Below are positions 23,750 through 33,554 of a DNA stretch of 64,000 nt, in pieces. The DNA comes from Chitinophagaceae bacterium. Lineage in GTDB: Bacteria; Bacteroidota; Bacteroidia; Chitinophagales; UBA10324. The notes beneath the pieces are model-generated. The model did no database searches, was not told the DNA's origin, and saw nothing but the letters and a program-made list of their open reading frames with translations. The stretch lies in assembly GCA_016704325.1 (NCBI GenBank), contig JADJAG010000012.1, positions 186,001 through 250,000 on the forward strand. The letters are read 5' to 3'. How positions within the stretch are numbered: the first letter of the stretch is position 1; each line of letters starts with the position of its first letter. A program made the translations under genes and the position numbers.

Positions 23750-26700
23750 TTAAAATCTCGCATTTAAAGCAAATGAAAACGATCTGACTCCCGGAAGTGA
23801 AGCCCATTCAAAGCCCTGCGCATCACCTGCACCCATAATTCCTTCCGGATTGATGTGTTCAGGAAGCGTTGTGTAAATGTAAAACAGGTCTCTTCCTGTA
23901 ACAGAAACCGACAGCTCCTGAAAGACTTTTAACTTGCTGATCACCTTTGCGGGAAGTGTATAGGATACATTCACTTCCCGGAACTTCACCCACGTATTTT
24001 CAACAATGCCGGGTGATGATAGAAAATGTCCCCAGCCTCCTGCATTCGGCAGGTATTTGTAATAATAGTGTACCACTGTTTCATTCGGCGTTCCATCTGC
24101 ATGCACACCGGGAAGGATCACACCCACATTACTTTCATTGCCTTCACTATCTGTAAATGGCAATCCGCCGCCATCGCGCTCTTCCAGTGTTTCCGGACTT
24201 TGGCCCGTTTGCAGTCCAATCACGTATGAACCACTGTAAATGTCGCCTCCCCACTTCGTATCAATCAGTGTTCTTAAGGTGAAACTCTTATACCTGAATT
24301 CCGTCGTCCATCCTCCAATAAAATCAGGAGCTGCATTTCCAACCGGCACACGCGTATCAGTGATCTCATATTTTTTTCCATCATCACTTACAACAGGCTG
24401 ACCATCCTTATACACATAATCCCAGCCTAAGATGGTTCCGAAATCATCACCTGCCTGCAGTGCCATCTGCGGACCGTTTTCGCCCCAGATATCTGCTAGA
24501 ATATAAGTATCGGCATAATCTCCGAGGCTAACTACCTTATTCCTGTTTCTCGAAATATTCAATCCTGTCTTAAAAGCGAAATGAGTTTTTTGTATCACCG
24601 TTGCATTCAGCGTGATTTCAATGCCCCTGTTACTGAGCACGCCTTCATTGATGGAAACCAACGGAGCACCTGACGATGCAGGCAACGGAAGTGAAATGAT
24701 CTGATCGAAGCAATACTTATAATACCAGGTGAAATCAAGTGTGATGAGGTCGTTGAGGAAGCCCAGGCTAGTGCCAACTTCATAAGAATTTACACGTTGT
24801 GGTTTTAATGCTACCGGAGGAATGGTGGTGGGAAACAAAGAGGACTGATCGCCACCCCAAAGTCCGGTAGTGTAATAAAATTCAGTGAGGTAAGGATCGG
24901 TATCGGTCGCTGTTTGCGCAGCACCCATCCTGATTTTAAAGAAGCTGAGCCAATCGTTTTTAATGTTGAATGCATCAGTTGCAATAAAGCTGACGGAGAT
25001 GCCCGGATAGAAATACGAGTTGGCATTTTCCGGCAACGTAGATGACCAGTCGTTGCGGCCCGTGAGCTCAACAAACAGGTAATTCTTATAAGAAAGATTT
25101 AGAAAAGCATACAATGAATTTATTCTTTTCCGGTAGAACGTTGTTTGTGGAATCAGTGTAGCCGGATCGTCGCCTTTAGTGATCACGATAATATTTCCTT
25201 CTGCATCCTGTCCATAAACATCTGGTGTATAATTCGACAAGCTGTACCAATTCGGAAAGTACCAGGTTCCGGAATGTGCACTTTGGTTACGCAGGTCCCT
25301 GTCCCAGCTCGAGCCACCGATATTAAAAGTGGTACTGAAGTCCGAATCAAAAATTTTGTTCTTCGTGGCAGAAAGCAAAAACTCATTGTTGTAGCTACGA
25401 TCACGCTGCTGTGTCACGGAATAATATCCGTTCTGTAAGCCAATCAAATCGCTGGGTTTGTTTTTCTGCTCGTACTCATCACCGGTGTAATCAATGCCCG
25501 TGCGGCCGGTGAAACTCAGCCAGGAGGTGATGTTATACGTAAGGGTGAGACCACCCGTTAGTTTAATTCTGTCCAGTGTGGTATTGTTGTTATAATAATT
25601 CCACCACAGGTACTGGTCAATATATAAATAAGGAAATCCTTCCAGCGGATCACGTGTTCCGTCAGGCAATGTGTAATGACTGAGGTCTTCACCCTGGTAA
25701 CTTCGTGGCCAGGAATATAAAAGGCCTTTACTGAATGAGCTTGGATCTTCACCCAGCATCGGACTGTTGAGGCGATGGTAATCAGCATAGGCAGCAGACA
25801 ATCCTAAACTCACCCGGTCAGAAACTTTAATCATGGAGTTGGTGCTTAAGGTAGTTTGATGGTAATTGCTGTTGTAAACGATAGGCGTATTATCGGTCCT
25901 GGTAAGGGAGATCCGCAACGTGCCTGCATCACTTCCGCCCTCCACAGATAAATTGTGTGTGAAACTATGGCCATCCTGGAAAGGTATTTTCAGGTTATCC
26001 GGTTGTGGTGACCATGGACGCATGATACTATCCCACCACAATATCATCTGATCATTATAGGCAGGTCCCCACGAAACAGCGGAACCGGGATAACCAAATT
26101 CAGGATCCGTAGAAAAAGAAGGAAGCATGGGTGTGCTGTCCGATTTGTAAGTGAAATCAGGGGGAGTGTATAAAGTAGAGGGTGCTCCGCCACCGTAAGT
26201 ATTTTGCACATCGCGGTAGCGGTAGGGGTGCGAATTTTTGTAGGCCATGTTATAAGAAACGCCCAGTCCGCTTTGCTTCCTGCCTTTTTTAGTAGTAATA
26301 AGCACTACGCCATTGGCACCTCTTGAACCATAGAGGGCAGAAGCTGCTCCTCCTTTGAGGATATGGATGTCCTCCACATCATTCATGTTAATGTTGTTGA
26401 TGGCAGAACCCCAGTCTTTTCCACGCCCCACATCCACCATGCCCGGATCGTTGCTGATAGGAATGCCATCCACCACAATTAAGGGCTGATTGTTTCCGCT
26501 GATGCTGTTATTCCCACGGATGGTGATGCGCGTGGTTCCGCCATCCACGCCATCGGGATTGGTGATCTGCACACCGGCTGCTTTGCCTGTGATGGCATTG
26601 AGGATGTTCGGTGAATTCGACTGCACAATTTCTTCCCCGCCAATTTTCTCCGTAGAGTAACCCAGTTCCCGTTTCTGCCGGTTGAGTGCCAGCGCTGTCA

Positions 26701-27022
26701 CCACCACTTCATCGAGCTCTGAATTGGGTTGAAGTTGTATATCAATCACTTTTTGTGCAGCAACTACAATTTCCTTCGTGGCATAACCAACAAAACTGAA
26801 CAGGAGCGTATCACCCGTTGAAACCTGTTGAATAGCATACTTTCCATCCAAATCCGTATTTACTGCATTAATTGTTCCCTTCACCACAATGGTTACGAAA
26901 GACAATGGCTGACCATTCTCTGAAGAGGTTACGGTGCCTGTAACAGTTAATTCCTGTGCTACGACGGATGCGCTACAACAAAAAAAGAATACTGCTAAGA
27001 GGAGTAGATGATTTCGGATCAC
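23750..27022 (-). CDS. SusC/RagA-family TonB-dependent transporter
   Basis: 1090 residues. Signal peptide (residues 1-22), CarboxypepD_reg-like domain (about 24-100, LTVTGTVTSSENGQPLSFVT), then the plug with SPNILNAITGKAAGVQI, RGNNSISGNNQPLIVVDGIP and ALYGSRGANGVVLITTKKG, and a long beta barrel closing with SFALNARF. These are hallmark SusC features. It imports oligomers or peptides through the outer membrane with energy from TonB, with the SusD-like protein encoded directly after it. No anti-sigma or hybrid sensor gene lies next to it. Length is normal. Confidence 0.96.
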   Translation of the reverse strand: MIRNHLLLLAVFFFCCSASVVAQELTVTGTVTSSENGQPLSFVTIVVKGTINAVNTDLDGKYAIQQVSTGDTLLFSFVGYATKEIVVAAQKVIDIQLQPNSELDEVVVTALALNRQKRELGYSTEKIGGEEIVQSNSPNILNAITGKAAGVQITNPDGVDGGTTRITIRGNNSISGNNQPLIVVDGIPISNDPGMVDVGRGKDWGSAINNINMNDVEDIHILKGGAASALYGSRGANGVVLITTKKGRKQSGLGVSYNMAYKNSHPYRYRDVQNTYGGGAPSTLYTPPDFTYKSDSTPMLPSFSTDPEFGYPGSAVSWGPAYNDQMILWWDSIMRPWSPQPDNLKIPFQDGHSFTHNLSVEGGSDAGTLRISLTRTDNTPIVYNSNYHQTTLSTNSMIKVSDRVSLGLSAAYADYHRLNSPMLGEDPSSFSKGLLYSWPRSYQGEDLSHYTLPDGTRDPLEGFPYLYIDQYLWWNYYNNNTTLDRIKLTGGLTLTYNITSWLSFTGRTGIDYTGDEYEQKNKPSDLIGLQNGYYSVTQQRDRSYNNEFLLSATKNKIFDSDFSTTFNIGGSSWDRDLRNQSAHSGTWYFPNWYSLSNYTPDVYGQDAEGNIIVITKGDDPATLIPQTTFYRKRINSLYAFLNLSYKNYLFVELTGRNDWSSTLPENANSYFYPGISVSFIATDAFNIKNDWLSFFKIRMGAAQTATDTDPYLTEFYYTTGLWGGDQSSLFPTTIPPVALKPQRVNSYEVGTSLGFLNDLITLDFTWYYKYCFDQIISLPLPASSGAPLVSINEGVLSNRGIEITLNATVIQKTHFAFKTGLNISRNRNKVVSLGDYADTYILADIWGENGPQMALQAGDDFGTILGWDYVYKDGQPVVSDDGKKYEITDTRVPVGNAAPDFIGGWTTEFRYKSFTLRTLIDTKWGGDIYSGSYVIGLQTGQSPETLEERDGGGLPFTDSEGNESNVGVILPGVHADGTPNETVVHYYYKYLPNAGGWGHFLSSPGIVENTWVKFREVNVSYTLPAKVISKLKVFQELSVSVTGRDLFYIYTTLPEHINPEGIMGAGDAQGFEWASLPGVRSFSFALNARF

Positions 27023-27593
27023 GTAATGGTTACTTTCCTTGGCTTAGTTAAGGTAGCATAGTTAGTAAGATTATTGATAATTAGTACTATGGAATTTGAA
27101 ATGTATAATAATATAGAGAGGGCGAGTAATCAGGAACGCACATGGAGATGGAATGACAACTGTGAGGTGAATATTAATCCAGACTCGCGCGCGAATCCAG
27201 GCAAGCCTTGAGTAGAGGGTTTGCGTGCGCTAACAAACTAAATCGCTACCATCCATCAAAAGATAAAACAAGCAGTGAATAATAATAAAATGAAAGGGAC
27301 AGCAATCAAAAATTAGCGCACGCAAACGCTTCCCGCAGGGCTTTACTGCATTCGCGCGCGAGTTCAGGGTCCACCTTTAAAGTATAATTTATTAAAGTCA
27401 TCGGATGACCACGTATTTGCCGGCCAGTTTAGGTTCGCTTAAGACGTTTAAGAATTAATAAAATAATATTAGGTGGTCTACTCCTAAACATATGGTTTAT
27501 GTGCTGTTTTAAATCCAATCCCTAACACCCCTTTTTATAATCGCACATGCGGCAGATCAAAAAAAGGTAAAAAGGAGAACCAAATAAAGTCAG
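27023..27593. other. Promoter region of susCD and repeat-containing gap
   Basis: This gap contains the upstream region of the SusC gene (a TACCTTAA on the minus strand near 27045 is a weak -7 candidate) and the complete family B element listed separately. From 27364 to 27593 nothing is recognised. Confidence 0.35.
27181..27363. repeat. Complete family B miniature inverted-repeat element
   Basis: About 183 bases. The left end ACTCGCGCGCGAATCCAGGC and the right end, read on the other strand, AACTCGCGCGCGAATGCAGT form terminal inverted repeats. A second pair (TTTGCGTGCGCTAA near 27219 and TTAGCGCACGCAAA near 27314) is nested inside. The centre is A-rich and non-coding. The same architecture occurs at 34586-34793 and, decayed, at 2143-2334. 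No target duplication is obvious. Confidence 0.75.
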
Positions 27594-28463
27594 TCAACCC
27601 TTTTTAACCACAAACTTTAATGAATGGTTGATGCCATTGCAGCAGACCTGACAAAAATATAATCCGTCAATAAGACTCTCTACTGAAATAATTTGCCTGT
27701 GATCGTCTCCCGGGCTTTGTTCCTGCTTAGGGTACGATTTCACAACTACACCTCTGCAATCAATTATCCTCGTCTCTATCGCAGCATTTTTTTTAAGTCC
27801 ATATTCAATGGTGATGGACTGATCTGCAACCGAGGGAAATAAACTCAGGTTTTTGATCACGGCATCTTGTCTATCTTCTATCCCTACCAGTGCTGACAAT
27901 ACGATATCATCCACCGTACCATAGTCGGAATGGAAAGGCCCGAAAGCATAAAGTCCGATGTGTATACTTGCATAAGCAGGTGTTGCATTGCTCGTATAAG
28001 ATACATCAGCAGAAAATTCGGTCCATACATGATTGTCTTCAAAGGAAGGAGCATTGGCGGTAGCAGTGCCAATGGTATTACCCGATGAATAAAAAATGAT
28101 TGCTTGAACGTTTAAATGATTGTTACTAGCGCTTGAAAAATATTTCCAATAACCATTCATAGAGAGCGGTTTAAAATCAACGGGAAACTTATTGGAAGTA
28201 ATGGAGCCTCCATGCAGGTTGCCATTATAATCGTACACCATCTCAACTCTCACTGAAAAATTCCCGGTATGAGGATCTGAATACTGATACACAGAACTGC
28301 CATCATATGAAATGTTAAAATTGCTGCAGTTTGGATAACCCACCGGAAATTTGGTGCCGGCAGAATCTTTCCATATTTCGAAACTGCTGTTGGGAACAGT
28401 ATTCTGTGCTATCAGAAACATTGGGGTTAAACAAGCAAACAAAAACGTAAGAAGTTTAGTCAT
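27594..28463 (-). CDS. T9SS-exported protein with carbohydrate-binding-like domain
   Basis: 289 residues. The signal peptide ends near residue 19 (FLIAQ). NTVPNSSFEIWKDSAGTKFP and WTEFSADVSY ... GTVDDIVLSALVG are the start and end of a jelly-roll domain of the type seen in carbohydrate-binding (PCMD/CBM-like) proteins. The last 80 residues (NLSLFPSVADQSITIEYGL ... SLIDGLYFCQVCCNG) are a T9SS sorting domain with two unusual adjacent Cys. A stand-alone secreted or surface protein that may bind a glycan; it lies next to but not in the susCD operon. Confidence 0.72.
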   Translation of the reverse strand: MTKLLTFLFACLTPMFLIAQNTVPNSSFEIWKDSAGTKFPVGYPNCSNFNISYDGSSVYQYSDPHTGNFSVRVEMVYDYNGNLHGGSITSNKFPVDFKPLSMNGYWKYFSSASNNHLNVQAIIFYSSGNTIGTATANAPSFEDNHVWTEFSADVSYTSNATPAYASIHIGLYAFGPFHSDYGTVDDIVLSALVGIEDRQDAVIKNLSLFPSVADQSITIEYGLKKNAAIETRIIDCRGVVVKSYPKQEQSPGDDHRQIISVESLIDGLYFCQVCCNGINHSLKFVVKKG

Positions 28464-28799
28464 GATAGTGTTTGATTCTATTATTATTTAAAATAATTCC
28501 TTCCTGTAAATTGCAACTTGTTTTTCAATATGGCTTTTTGACAATGTTCACTTGGTATTACTCCGCCACGGTGTCTTCATCATGAGGTAAAGGTGCAAGC
28601 TAATGAGACACGGTGGAATTCAATGCAACATCATTACTTTCATCTGCCTTCCATTTTTAATCACGCACTTTTGAACATTTGGATTTTCTTTGAACTTTGA
28701 TGATTGTACTGCAGATTTATTCAGAAGCTCACTCCTTCGTCTCTCTGAGGGCTTGACTCCAAACAAGCGAGTCTGATCATTCTATTATATGTGCATCTA
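28464..28799. other. Intergenic gap with a weak hairpin and a repeat fragment
   Basis: An imperfect inverted repeat (CCACGGTGTCTTCAT near 28564 against ATGAGACACGGTGG near 28602) and a decayed fragment of family B right-end sequence near 28705-28775 (GAGGGCTTGACTCCAAACAA). No gene recognised. Confidence 0.4.
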
Positions 28800-29408
28800 T
28801 CAAAACGAAGTCACATTAGTTATGATACCCCTTTCAATATGAAGATACCACATAAATCCGATTTTATATTTTCCATTGGGAGCAACATCACCATATCTAT
28901 ACGCTCGATTACCAATTACCGGGTAAATATTATAATTTGACAATTCAATCTCTAATTTTCCATGGTTTGTATCAAAGTATTTTAATGTTTTTCTCTCTCC
29001 GAATTCGCGGGCTTCAAGGTAATGCGTTTTTAAAAAATTAATGACTTTTTGAATTGAGTTTAGCTCTTCATTAAACCGATGTTCCTTGATGAGAAAAGCA
29101 TATTCATCTGTACCATCAACTTTTAATGCCAAAATGTTCATATCAAAAAAACCATGTTTAAATAAGTAGGAGTTGTCTGTTCTATCTATTAATAATGAAT
29201 TATGTCCAAGATATTCCCATTTTGCTTTTTGGACTTTGCCATTCTGTGAAATTAATAACTCATTATTTGATCGGAAAATGTATACTGTTTTGGATTTATT
29301 TATTTCATCAATGACGACCCAATGCTGATTTGTCAATAGAGTCAAGTCGTCAAGTTTGACCGAGTATTTCTGAATCTTCGGTATTATATCGGAAACAAAT
29401 GTCTTCAT
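28800..29408 (-). CDS. Conserved hypothetical protein
   Basis: 202 residues, no signal peptide or membrane segment, so probably cytosolic. It opens MKTFVSDIIPKIQKYSVKLD and LTLLTNQHWVVIDEINKSKT, followed by beta segments VYIFRSNNELLISQNGKVQ and KWEYLGHNSLLIDRTDNSYL. I believe this is a widespread small Bacteroidota family of unknown function, often found isolated among accessory genes. No catalytic motif is evident. It stands alone between repeats. Confidence 0.6.
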   Translation of the reverse strand: MKTFVSDIIPKIQKYSVKLDDLTLLTNQHWVVIDEINKSKTVYIFRSNNELLISQNGKVQKAKWEYLGHNSLLIDRTDNSYLFKHGFFDMNILALKVDGTDEYAFLIKEHRFNEELNSIQKVINFLKTHYLEAREFGERKTLKYFDTNHGKLEIELSNYNIYPVIGNRAYRYGDVAPNGKYKIGFMWYLHIERGIITNVTSF

Positions 29409-29515
29409 TTATTAAATTTATAAACCCAATATACCTACATTTCGTAAGCGTTAACAACACTAATTGATAGCCTGCTTAAACAAGTTCATTATGGCACAAA
29501 ACAAATCTACCCCCC

Positions 29516-29779
29516 GTTAGTCCGGATTTGTAATCACTACTGTTCGAAACATGCTCAAAACCTTGCTGGGCATACGTTACAGACAATCTGCGCTAAAGAT
29601 ATTTATACTGAAAATGTAATGGGTTACAATTGGCACTATGCTTTTCCTGAGGGGAAAATAGTTCATGACTATTTGAGATTGAATTTTACACTCGCTTTTT
29701 CCGATCGAAATATGAATGAAAGTTAAGCCAGTCAAGGGTTCTGAAGGTTTCGAACACCTGTGATTTGTAATCCGGACTT
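29516..29779. repeat. Family A miniature inverted-repeat element, near complete
   Basis: Left end GTTAGTCCGGATTTGTAATC, then CTACTGTTCGAAAC; right end GTTTCGAACACCTGTGATTTG followed by TAATCCGGACTT. The ends are inverted repeats of about 33 bases, 264 bases apart. The interior matches the copies at 52660 and 54410 (CTTGCTGGGCATA early, CCAGTCAAGGGTTCTGAAGG late). Non-coding. Confidence 0.78.
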
Positions 29780-30120
29780 GCTGAGAAGAGGATTTTTAAT
29801 CCTCGGATTAGTCCGTATATGGCAATGCGTTGGTCGGTATTTTTAATCCCGATGGCGCGGATTTGTAATCCGTGTCTTCTGAGTCAAGGGATTTTCAATC
29901 CCGTTTTCAAATCATCCGAACTTGTTATCCAGTTGTTCTATATCACAGTCTTTACAATACTTGGATATCAAATTCTGTCAGATACACCGGTTCTTTTGAA
30001 TGGATTGAAAATCCAAAAACTCAATCGGTCGGGATAAAAAAAATCTCGACCAGCGCAGTAGCATATCCGAACGAACGGAGGCACAGTTCTATATCCGGGC
30101 TAATGGGATGAAGTTTGAAA
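29780..30120. repeat. Cluster of short GGATT-type palindromes
   Basis: A run of small inverted repeats: GAGGATTTTTAATCCTC (about 29786), GCGGATTTGTAATCCG (about 29857), GGGATTTTCAATCCC (about 29888) and GGATTGAAAATCC (about 30001). It also has a GTCGGGAT ... CTCGACC stretch with a variant CATATCCGAA end near 30030-30075 that mirrors the sequence at 29815-29850 in reverse. Related units lie at 36583, 53036 and 54215. No gene; an accumulation of small palindromic repeats. Confidence 0.6.
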
Positions 30121-30135
30121 AAGAAATCACAAGCG

Positions 30136-31697
30136 CTACTTTACTCTTTGAAGGTTCAAATCTTGAAAATCAAAACTAAAATCAATATTGGGGGAGATAC
30201 CCTTCATTTTTATGCTTTGGGCCATCCCTTCCTCATCTAATGAAAAAACAGCAAAGGCATCGCAGTTCATATCCTGGTATTCCCACTTTATGGCAAAAGC
30301 ATTCGCTTTATAATAATGCATCTGGCCTGTTAATTTTGGAGACCTGTAGGACCTGAACCAAAGCTCATTACCTTTCATAAACACTTCAACATCACCAAAC
30401 CAATTGTCGCGATAAATACCAACATAGTCCTCAGTTTTGATAGAAACGTCATTTGCAGTTTTTACTGTTTCCCAAACATTCCTGACAATTTCCTCTCCCG
30501 AATGCTCCTGTGACTTGAAATAAGCATTGTATTTATCAACCCACCCGAAATCTTCCAACCCCAGATAACTGTCAATAATCGTTTGGCTTATTGATGAAAA
30601 AACACCCATACCACCGTTTTCAGTATTGGTTAAAATGACAATTCCCAGGTTTAAATCCGGGATCATTGTCACAATTGAGAGCATACCAGGCAATCCACCA
30701 GTATGAGAAACGCTTAAATTGCCCTTCAGATCAGTTAATTCCCAACCCAGTCCATATCCTCTAAAATGAGAATTGTACCGGGGATTTGGATCTAAATCTT
30801 CAACGGTATGTATTTTCCACATCTCCAATTGACTCTCCTCTGAGAACAATTGATTTTGCAAATCCTTTCCATATTTTCCCTTGTTTAATTGGAGTAGCAT
30901 CCACTCAGACATATCTTCGGCATTAGAGAAAAGTCCTCCTGCAGCGTTATTCACTAAATCTCCAAATTGAGCTATCGTTCTTATTTTTCCTGTTGTGGTA
31001 GTATGTGGTGATGCTATGTTATTCTGGTCTTTCATCGCTTTCATCGAAGCAAATGAGTTCTCCATTTGCAGAGGTACCATGATTCTTTTTTGCACAAATT
31101 CTTCATAGCTCATGCTGCTTATTCTTGCGATCACTTCGCCGGCAACTATGTAGAGTTGATTATCATAATCAAATTGAGTCCGGAAAGCTGATTCAGGTTC
31201 AAAAACTGAAACCCAGAAACAATATCTTTTATCGTAAAATCCGAGCCATTCGGAAAAATCATTAAGTCGCCGGCACCCAGGCCAAGTCCGCTCCGGTGAG
31301 TGAGCAAATCCTGAATGGTGAAGTTTTCAGTTACATAATCGTTATACATCCTGAATTCCGGGATGTACTTTTTTACCTTGTCGTTCCATGACAATTTACC
31401 TTCTTCTGCAAGGATGGAAAGCGCTGTTGCAGTGAAAGCCTTACTGTTAGAGCCTATAGCGAAATTGGTATAAATGTCGATCGGTTGTTTTGTTTCAATT
31501 GATTTCACACCAAAACCCTTTTTGTAAATTACTTTACCATCCTTCACCACAGCGATGGCAACTCCGGCAACATCAAACTTCACCATGGCATCTGCCACCA
31601 GGGAATCTAAATCCTTTGAAACGATTTGAGAATTCCCATCTGTTGTTCCAAATACATTAAGTACCAATACCGTTACTATTAATTTCAGTTTACGCAT
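30136..31697 (-). pseudogene. Class C beta-lactamase-type serine hydrolase, frameshifted
   Basis: Start at 31697 (MRKLKLIVTVLVLNVFG, signal peptide). The first part contains the nucleophile motif in IGSNSKAFTATAL (SxxK) and DLLTHRSGLG. At about 31200 the frame breaks after SGFQFLN. One base further the reading resumes as PESAFRTQFDYDNQLYIVAG (the YxN motif), continues through VPLQMENSF and the SHTGGLPGM box (HTG), and ends with a C-terminal beta domain. All three catalytic motifs are present across the two frames, so a single missing base separates it from an intact protein of about 520 residues. It is either a recent pseudogene or a consensus error. Confidence 0.82.
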
Positions 31698-31840
31698 GTA
31701 ATGTGTTTTTGTGCAATTCCTGTTTGCTATTGGAAAAAATTTATGGCGTTGTGCTGCATCGGGCTTGAAGCGCCAAACGGGGAAAGGCACAAGATAATGC
31801 AGATTCACTTTTTAACTACCTTCCACTAAAATTTGTTACT

Positions 31841-31930
31841 ATGTCACGAAGAAGAAAAACTCAATTCAAACAATTACTGGGCATTATTATCGCATGGCAA
31901 TTGGTTGGGCTGTTTATTTCTTGTTGTCGC
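31841..31930 (+). pseudogene. 5' fragment of a membrane-protein gene cut by a family A repeat
   Basis: An ATG at 31841 opens MSRRRKTQFKQLLGIIIAWQ followed by LVGLFISC, a basic start and one transmembrane helix. This resembles the N-terminus of Bacteroidota membrane-bound adenylate/guanylate cyclases, a weak resemblance. At about 31928 the sequence turns into family A repeat DNA and the frame runs on as GFVINAVLNIRKPLMDIDYR to a stop at 31993. The rest of the gene is missing. Confidence 0.4.
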
Positions 31931-32060
31931 GGATTTGTAATCAATGCTGTTCTAAACATCAGGAAACCCTTGATGGACATAGATTACAGGTAATTTATTT
32001 AAAGGTTTCACACTCAATAAAAATATTGGTGCACCAGTTGTAAAGGACTTTTCCCCTGCT
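31928..32060. repeat. Left half of a family A element
   Basis: CGGATTTGTAATCAATGCTGTTCTAAAC followed by the GAAACCCTTGATGGACATAG and TTACAGGTAATTTA segments also seen at 52660 and 54655, then GTGCACCAGTTGTAAAGGAC. The right half and right terminus are absent; the sequence passes into a GCGCACGCGTGTCGCGTGTG palindrome near 32062. Confidence 0.65.
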
Positions 32061-32111
32061 GGCGCACGCGTGTCGCGTGTGCCGTCTTTACCTCAATTCT
32101 CAAAACAAGCT

Positions 32112-32693
32112 ACTACACAAAGTCAATCATTAAAAGACCCTTGCCTCCGGAATAATCAATTGCGCTGCTGTATTTCCAATGCCATGGCTCATTGATCCCG
32201 CAGGGATCCCTATGGGACAAACCCTGCCATTACTGGATTGAAATGAACATAATCCGCCTTCTGTTGCATCACATCCGGGCTCCATAGTTCTATTGGTTTG
32301 TTTTGATGTTGCCATAACTGCATTCCTGTTACGTTACTGCTTTTTGAAGCTGCACGTGTAAACATCCACAGCATCCATTCCTTTCTGCTTTCCTGCGGAT
32401 TTTCCTGAATTGCTTTCACCAACTTTTTGGATGTAAACTCTTTTAACGTCCCAAAATCTTTTCCGGATTATTTTCTTTTGCTCTTATGATCAGGTGGATA
32501 TGACTTGGCATCCCGATTTTATTGGGACCAACAATAGGTCTCCAATCCCTTTTCCCTTCTGCAATAATCCAGACTGTCAACGATTATTGAACAGTATTCA
32601 TCGCGAACAAATAAATCAATCAATCCAATTGACTGTTACAAAGCTTACAAAGTAAAGTCCCTCTTTATTTAGAAATTTGTATTTCCGGCTCAT
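32112..32693 (-). pseudogene. Second-type REP-associated Y1 transposase, frameshifted
   Basis: On the minus strand, from an ATG at 32693: MSRKYKFLNKEGLYFVSFVT then VNWID, then an in-frame stop or shift near 32605. The histidine motif MPSHIHLIIRAKENNPEKIL follows. After another shift near 32455 comes LKEFTSKKLVKAIQ, then WQHQNKPIELWSP and ADYVHFNPVMAGFVP, and after a third shift a PWHWKYSSA-like tail. The order and motifs are those of RAYT proteins, of a subgroup different from the relic at 5527. At least three frame changes make it dead. Confidence 0.78.
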
Positions 32694-32781
32694 AGCATGA
32701 ATTTAGAGAATTTCTGGAATAGCACACGCGACACGCTTGCGCCAGCTGGGGCCAGCTGGGTTACAAATCCGGAAGATGCGA

Positions 32782-33465
32782 TTAGAAAATTCTTCTGATT
32801 CTTTCAGGATCTAAAGTTTCATAGGACATTCGCATGAACTCCGCACTATTTGTTATACCTAATAGTTCATGCCCTAATTTCTGATTACACAATGTTCCAT
32901 TCCGAAAACCAGCATAATCTCTCATGGAAGAAAATTCCCATTCTTCTATTCGTTTTACTAGCCGAGCCTTCCAGGGATTTTGATGATTGTAATTGAAAGC
33001 GCATAAGAAATCATCATGGTAAATTTCGCCAATCGGTTGTACCCGTCTGACCGCTCCAAGCGGTCTGACGGGTCCCTCGTCAAGTGACATTATAAGTTTA
33101 GCCTTGGTTTTCTTTTGAAACAATCCGCCTGTAGTTCCATTTTGTTTATTGATTGCCTGTGAATAGGAACTCAATAAATTGGCGATCCTGCGGATGAATA
33201 TTTTATTGTTGAAGCTATCCGGGTGAATGTTTTGCAAATCCGTCTGACCGCTCCAAGAGGTCTGACGGATATAAGGAACCGAAGTCTTTACCAGCCAATG
33301 AAAGTGATTCGGCATCAGGCAATAATTAATGAACTCGCAGTATGGTGAAAGTTCAACACGCATTTTCTTCAGGAAAAACAAATAATTTTCACGGTTAAAG
33401 AAAATCTTTTGCTGTTGATTGCCGCGATTGTAAATGTGATAAATGGAATCGGAAGTAAAATTCAT
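32782..33465 (-). CDS. Y1 (IS200/RAYT-like) transposase carrying two in-frame palindromes
   Basis: 227 residues, uninterrupted. The start MNFTSDSIYHIYNRGNQQQK, the HUH motif MPNHFHWLVKT and, later, CAFNYNHQNPWKARLVKR with WEFSSMRDYAG (the region with the catalytic Tyr) identify a Y1 single-strand transposase of the REP-associated type. Two 33-bp near-perfect palindromes lie inside the frame, encoding PVRPLGAVRRV (from 33041-33073) and IRQTSWSGQTD (from 33238-33270). Because each is eleven codons long, the frame survives. The second insertion lies just after the HUH motif and may affect folding. Without them the protein would be about 205 residues. Confidence 0.85.
   Translation of the reverse strand: MNFTSDSIYHIYNRGNQQQKIFFNRENYLFFLKKMRVELSPYCEFINYCLMPNHFHWLVKTSVPYIRQTSWSGQTDLQNIHPDSFNNKIFIRRIANLLSSYSQAINKQNGTTGGLFQKKTKAKLIMSLDEGPVRPLGAVRRVQPIGEIYHDDFLCAFNYNHQNPWKARLVKRIEEWEFSSMRDYAGFRNGTLCNQKLGHELLGITNSAEFMRMSYETLDPERIRRIF
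33041..33073. repeat. 33-bp palindrome inside the transposase gene, copy 1
   Basis: Arms ACCCGTCTGACCG and CGGTCTGACGGGT flank the loop CTCCAAG. Pairing is complete except for one central T-T. It is translated (minus strand) as PVRPLGAVRRV. Confidence 0.85.
33238..33270. repeat. 33-bp palindrome inside the transposase gene, copy 2
   Basis: Arms ATCCGTCTGACC and GGTCTGACGGAT with the same core loop GCTCCAAGA. It differs from copy 1 at both outer arms by matched changes (ACC/GGT against ATC/GAT). It is translated in another frame relative to the palindrome, as IRQTSWSGQTD. Confidence 0.85.
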
Positions 33466-33554
33466 ATAGATAAGATTGGATAAGATAAATTTCTGCTTGT
33501 ATTCGGATTTTATGCTTCAGATTGATTAAAGCAATTAGGCAGCCAGGTTGGTAT

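Noticed and set aside
22073..27022. SusC/SusD as the importer of the beta-glucan locus
   Set aside because: It is more than 12 kb away, separated by unrelated genes and repeats, and no shared regulation is visible.
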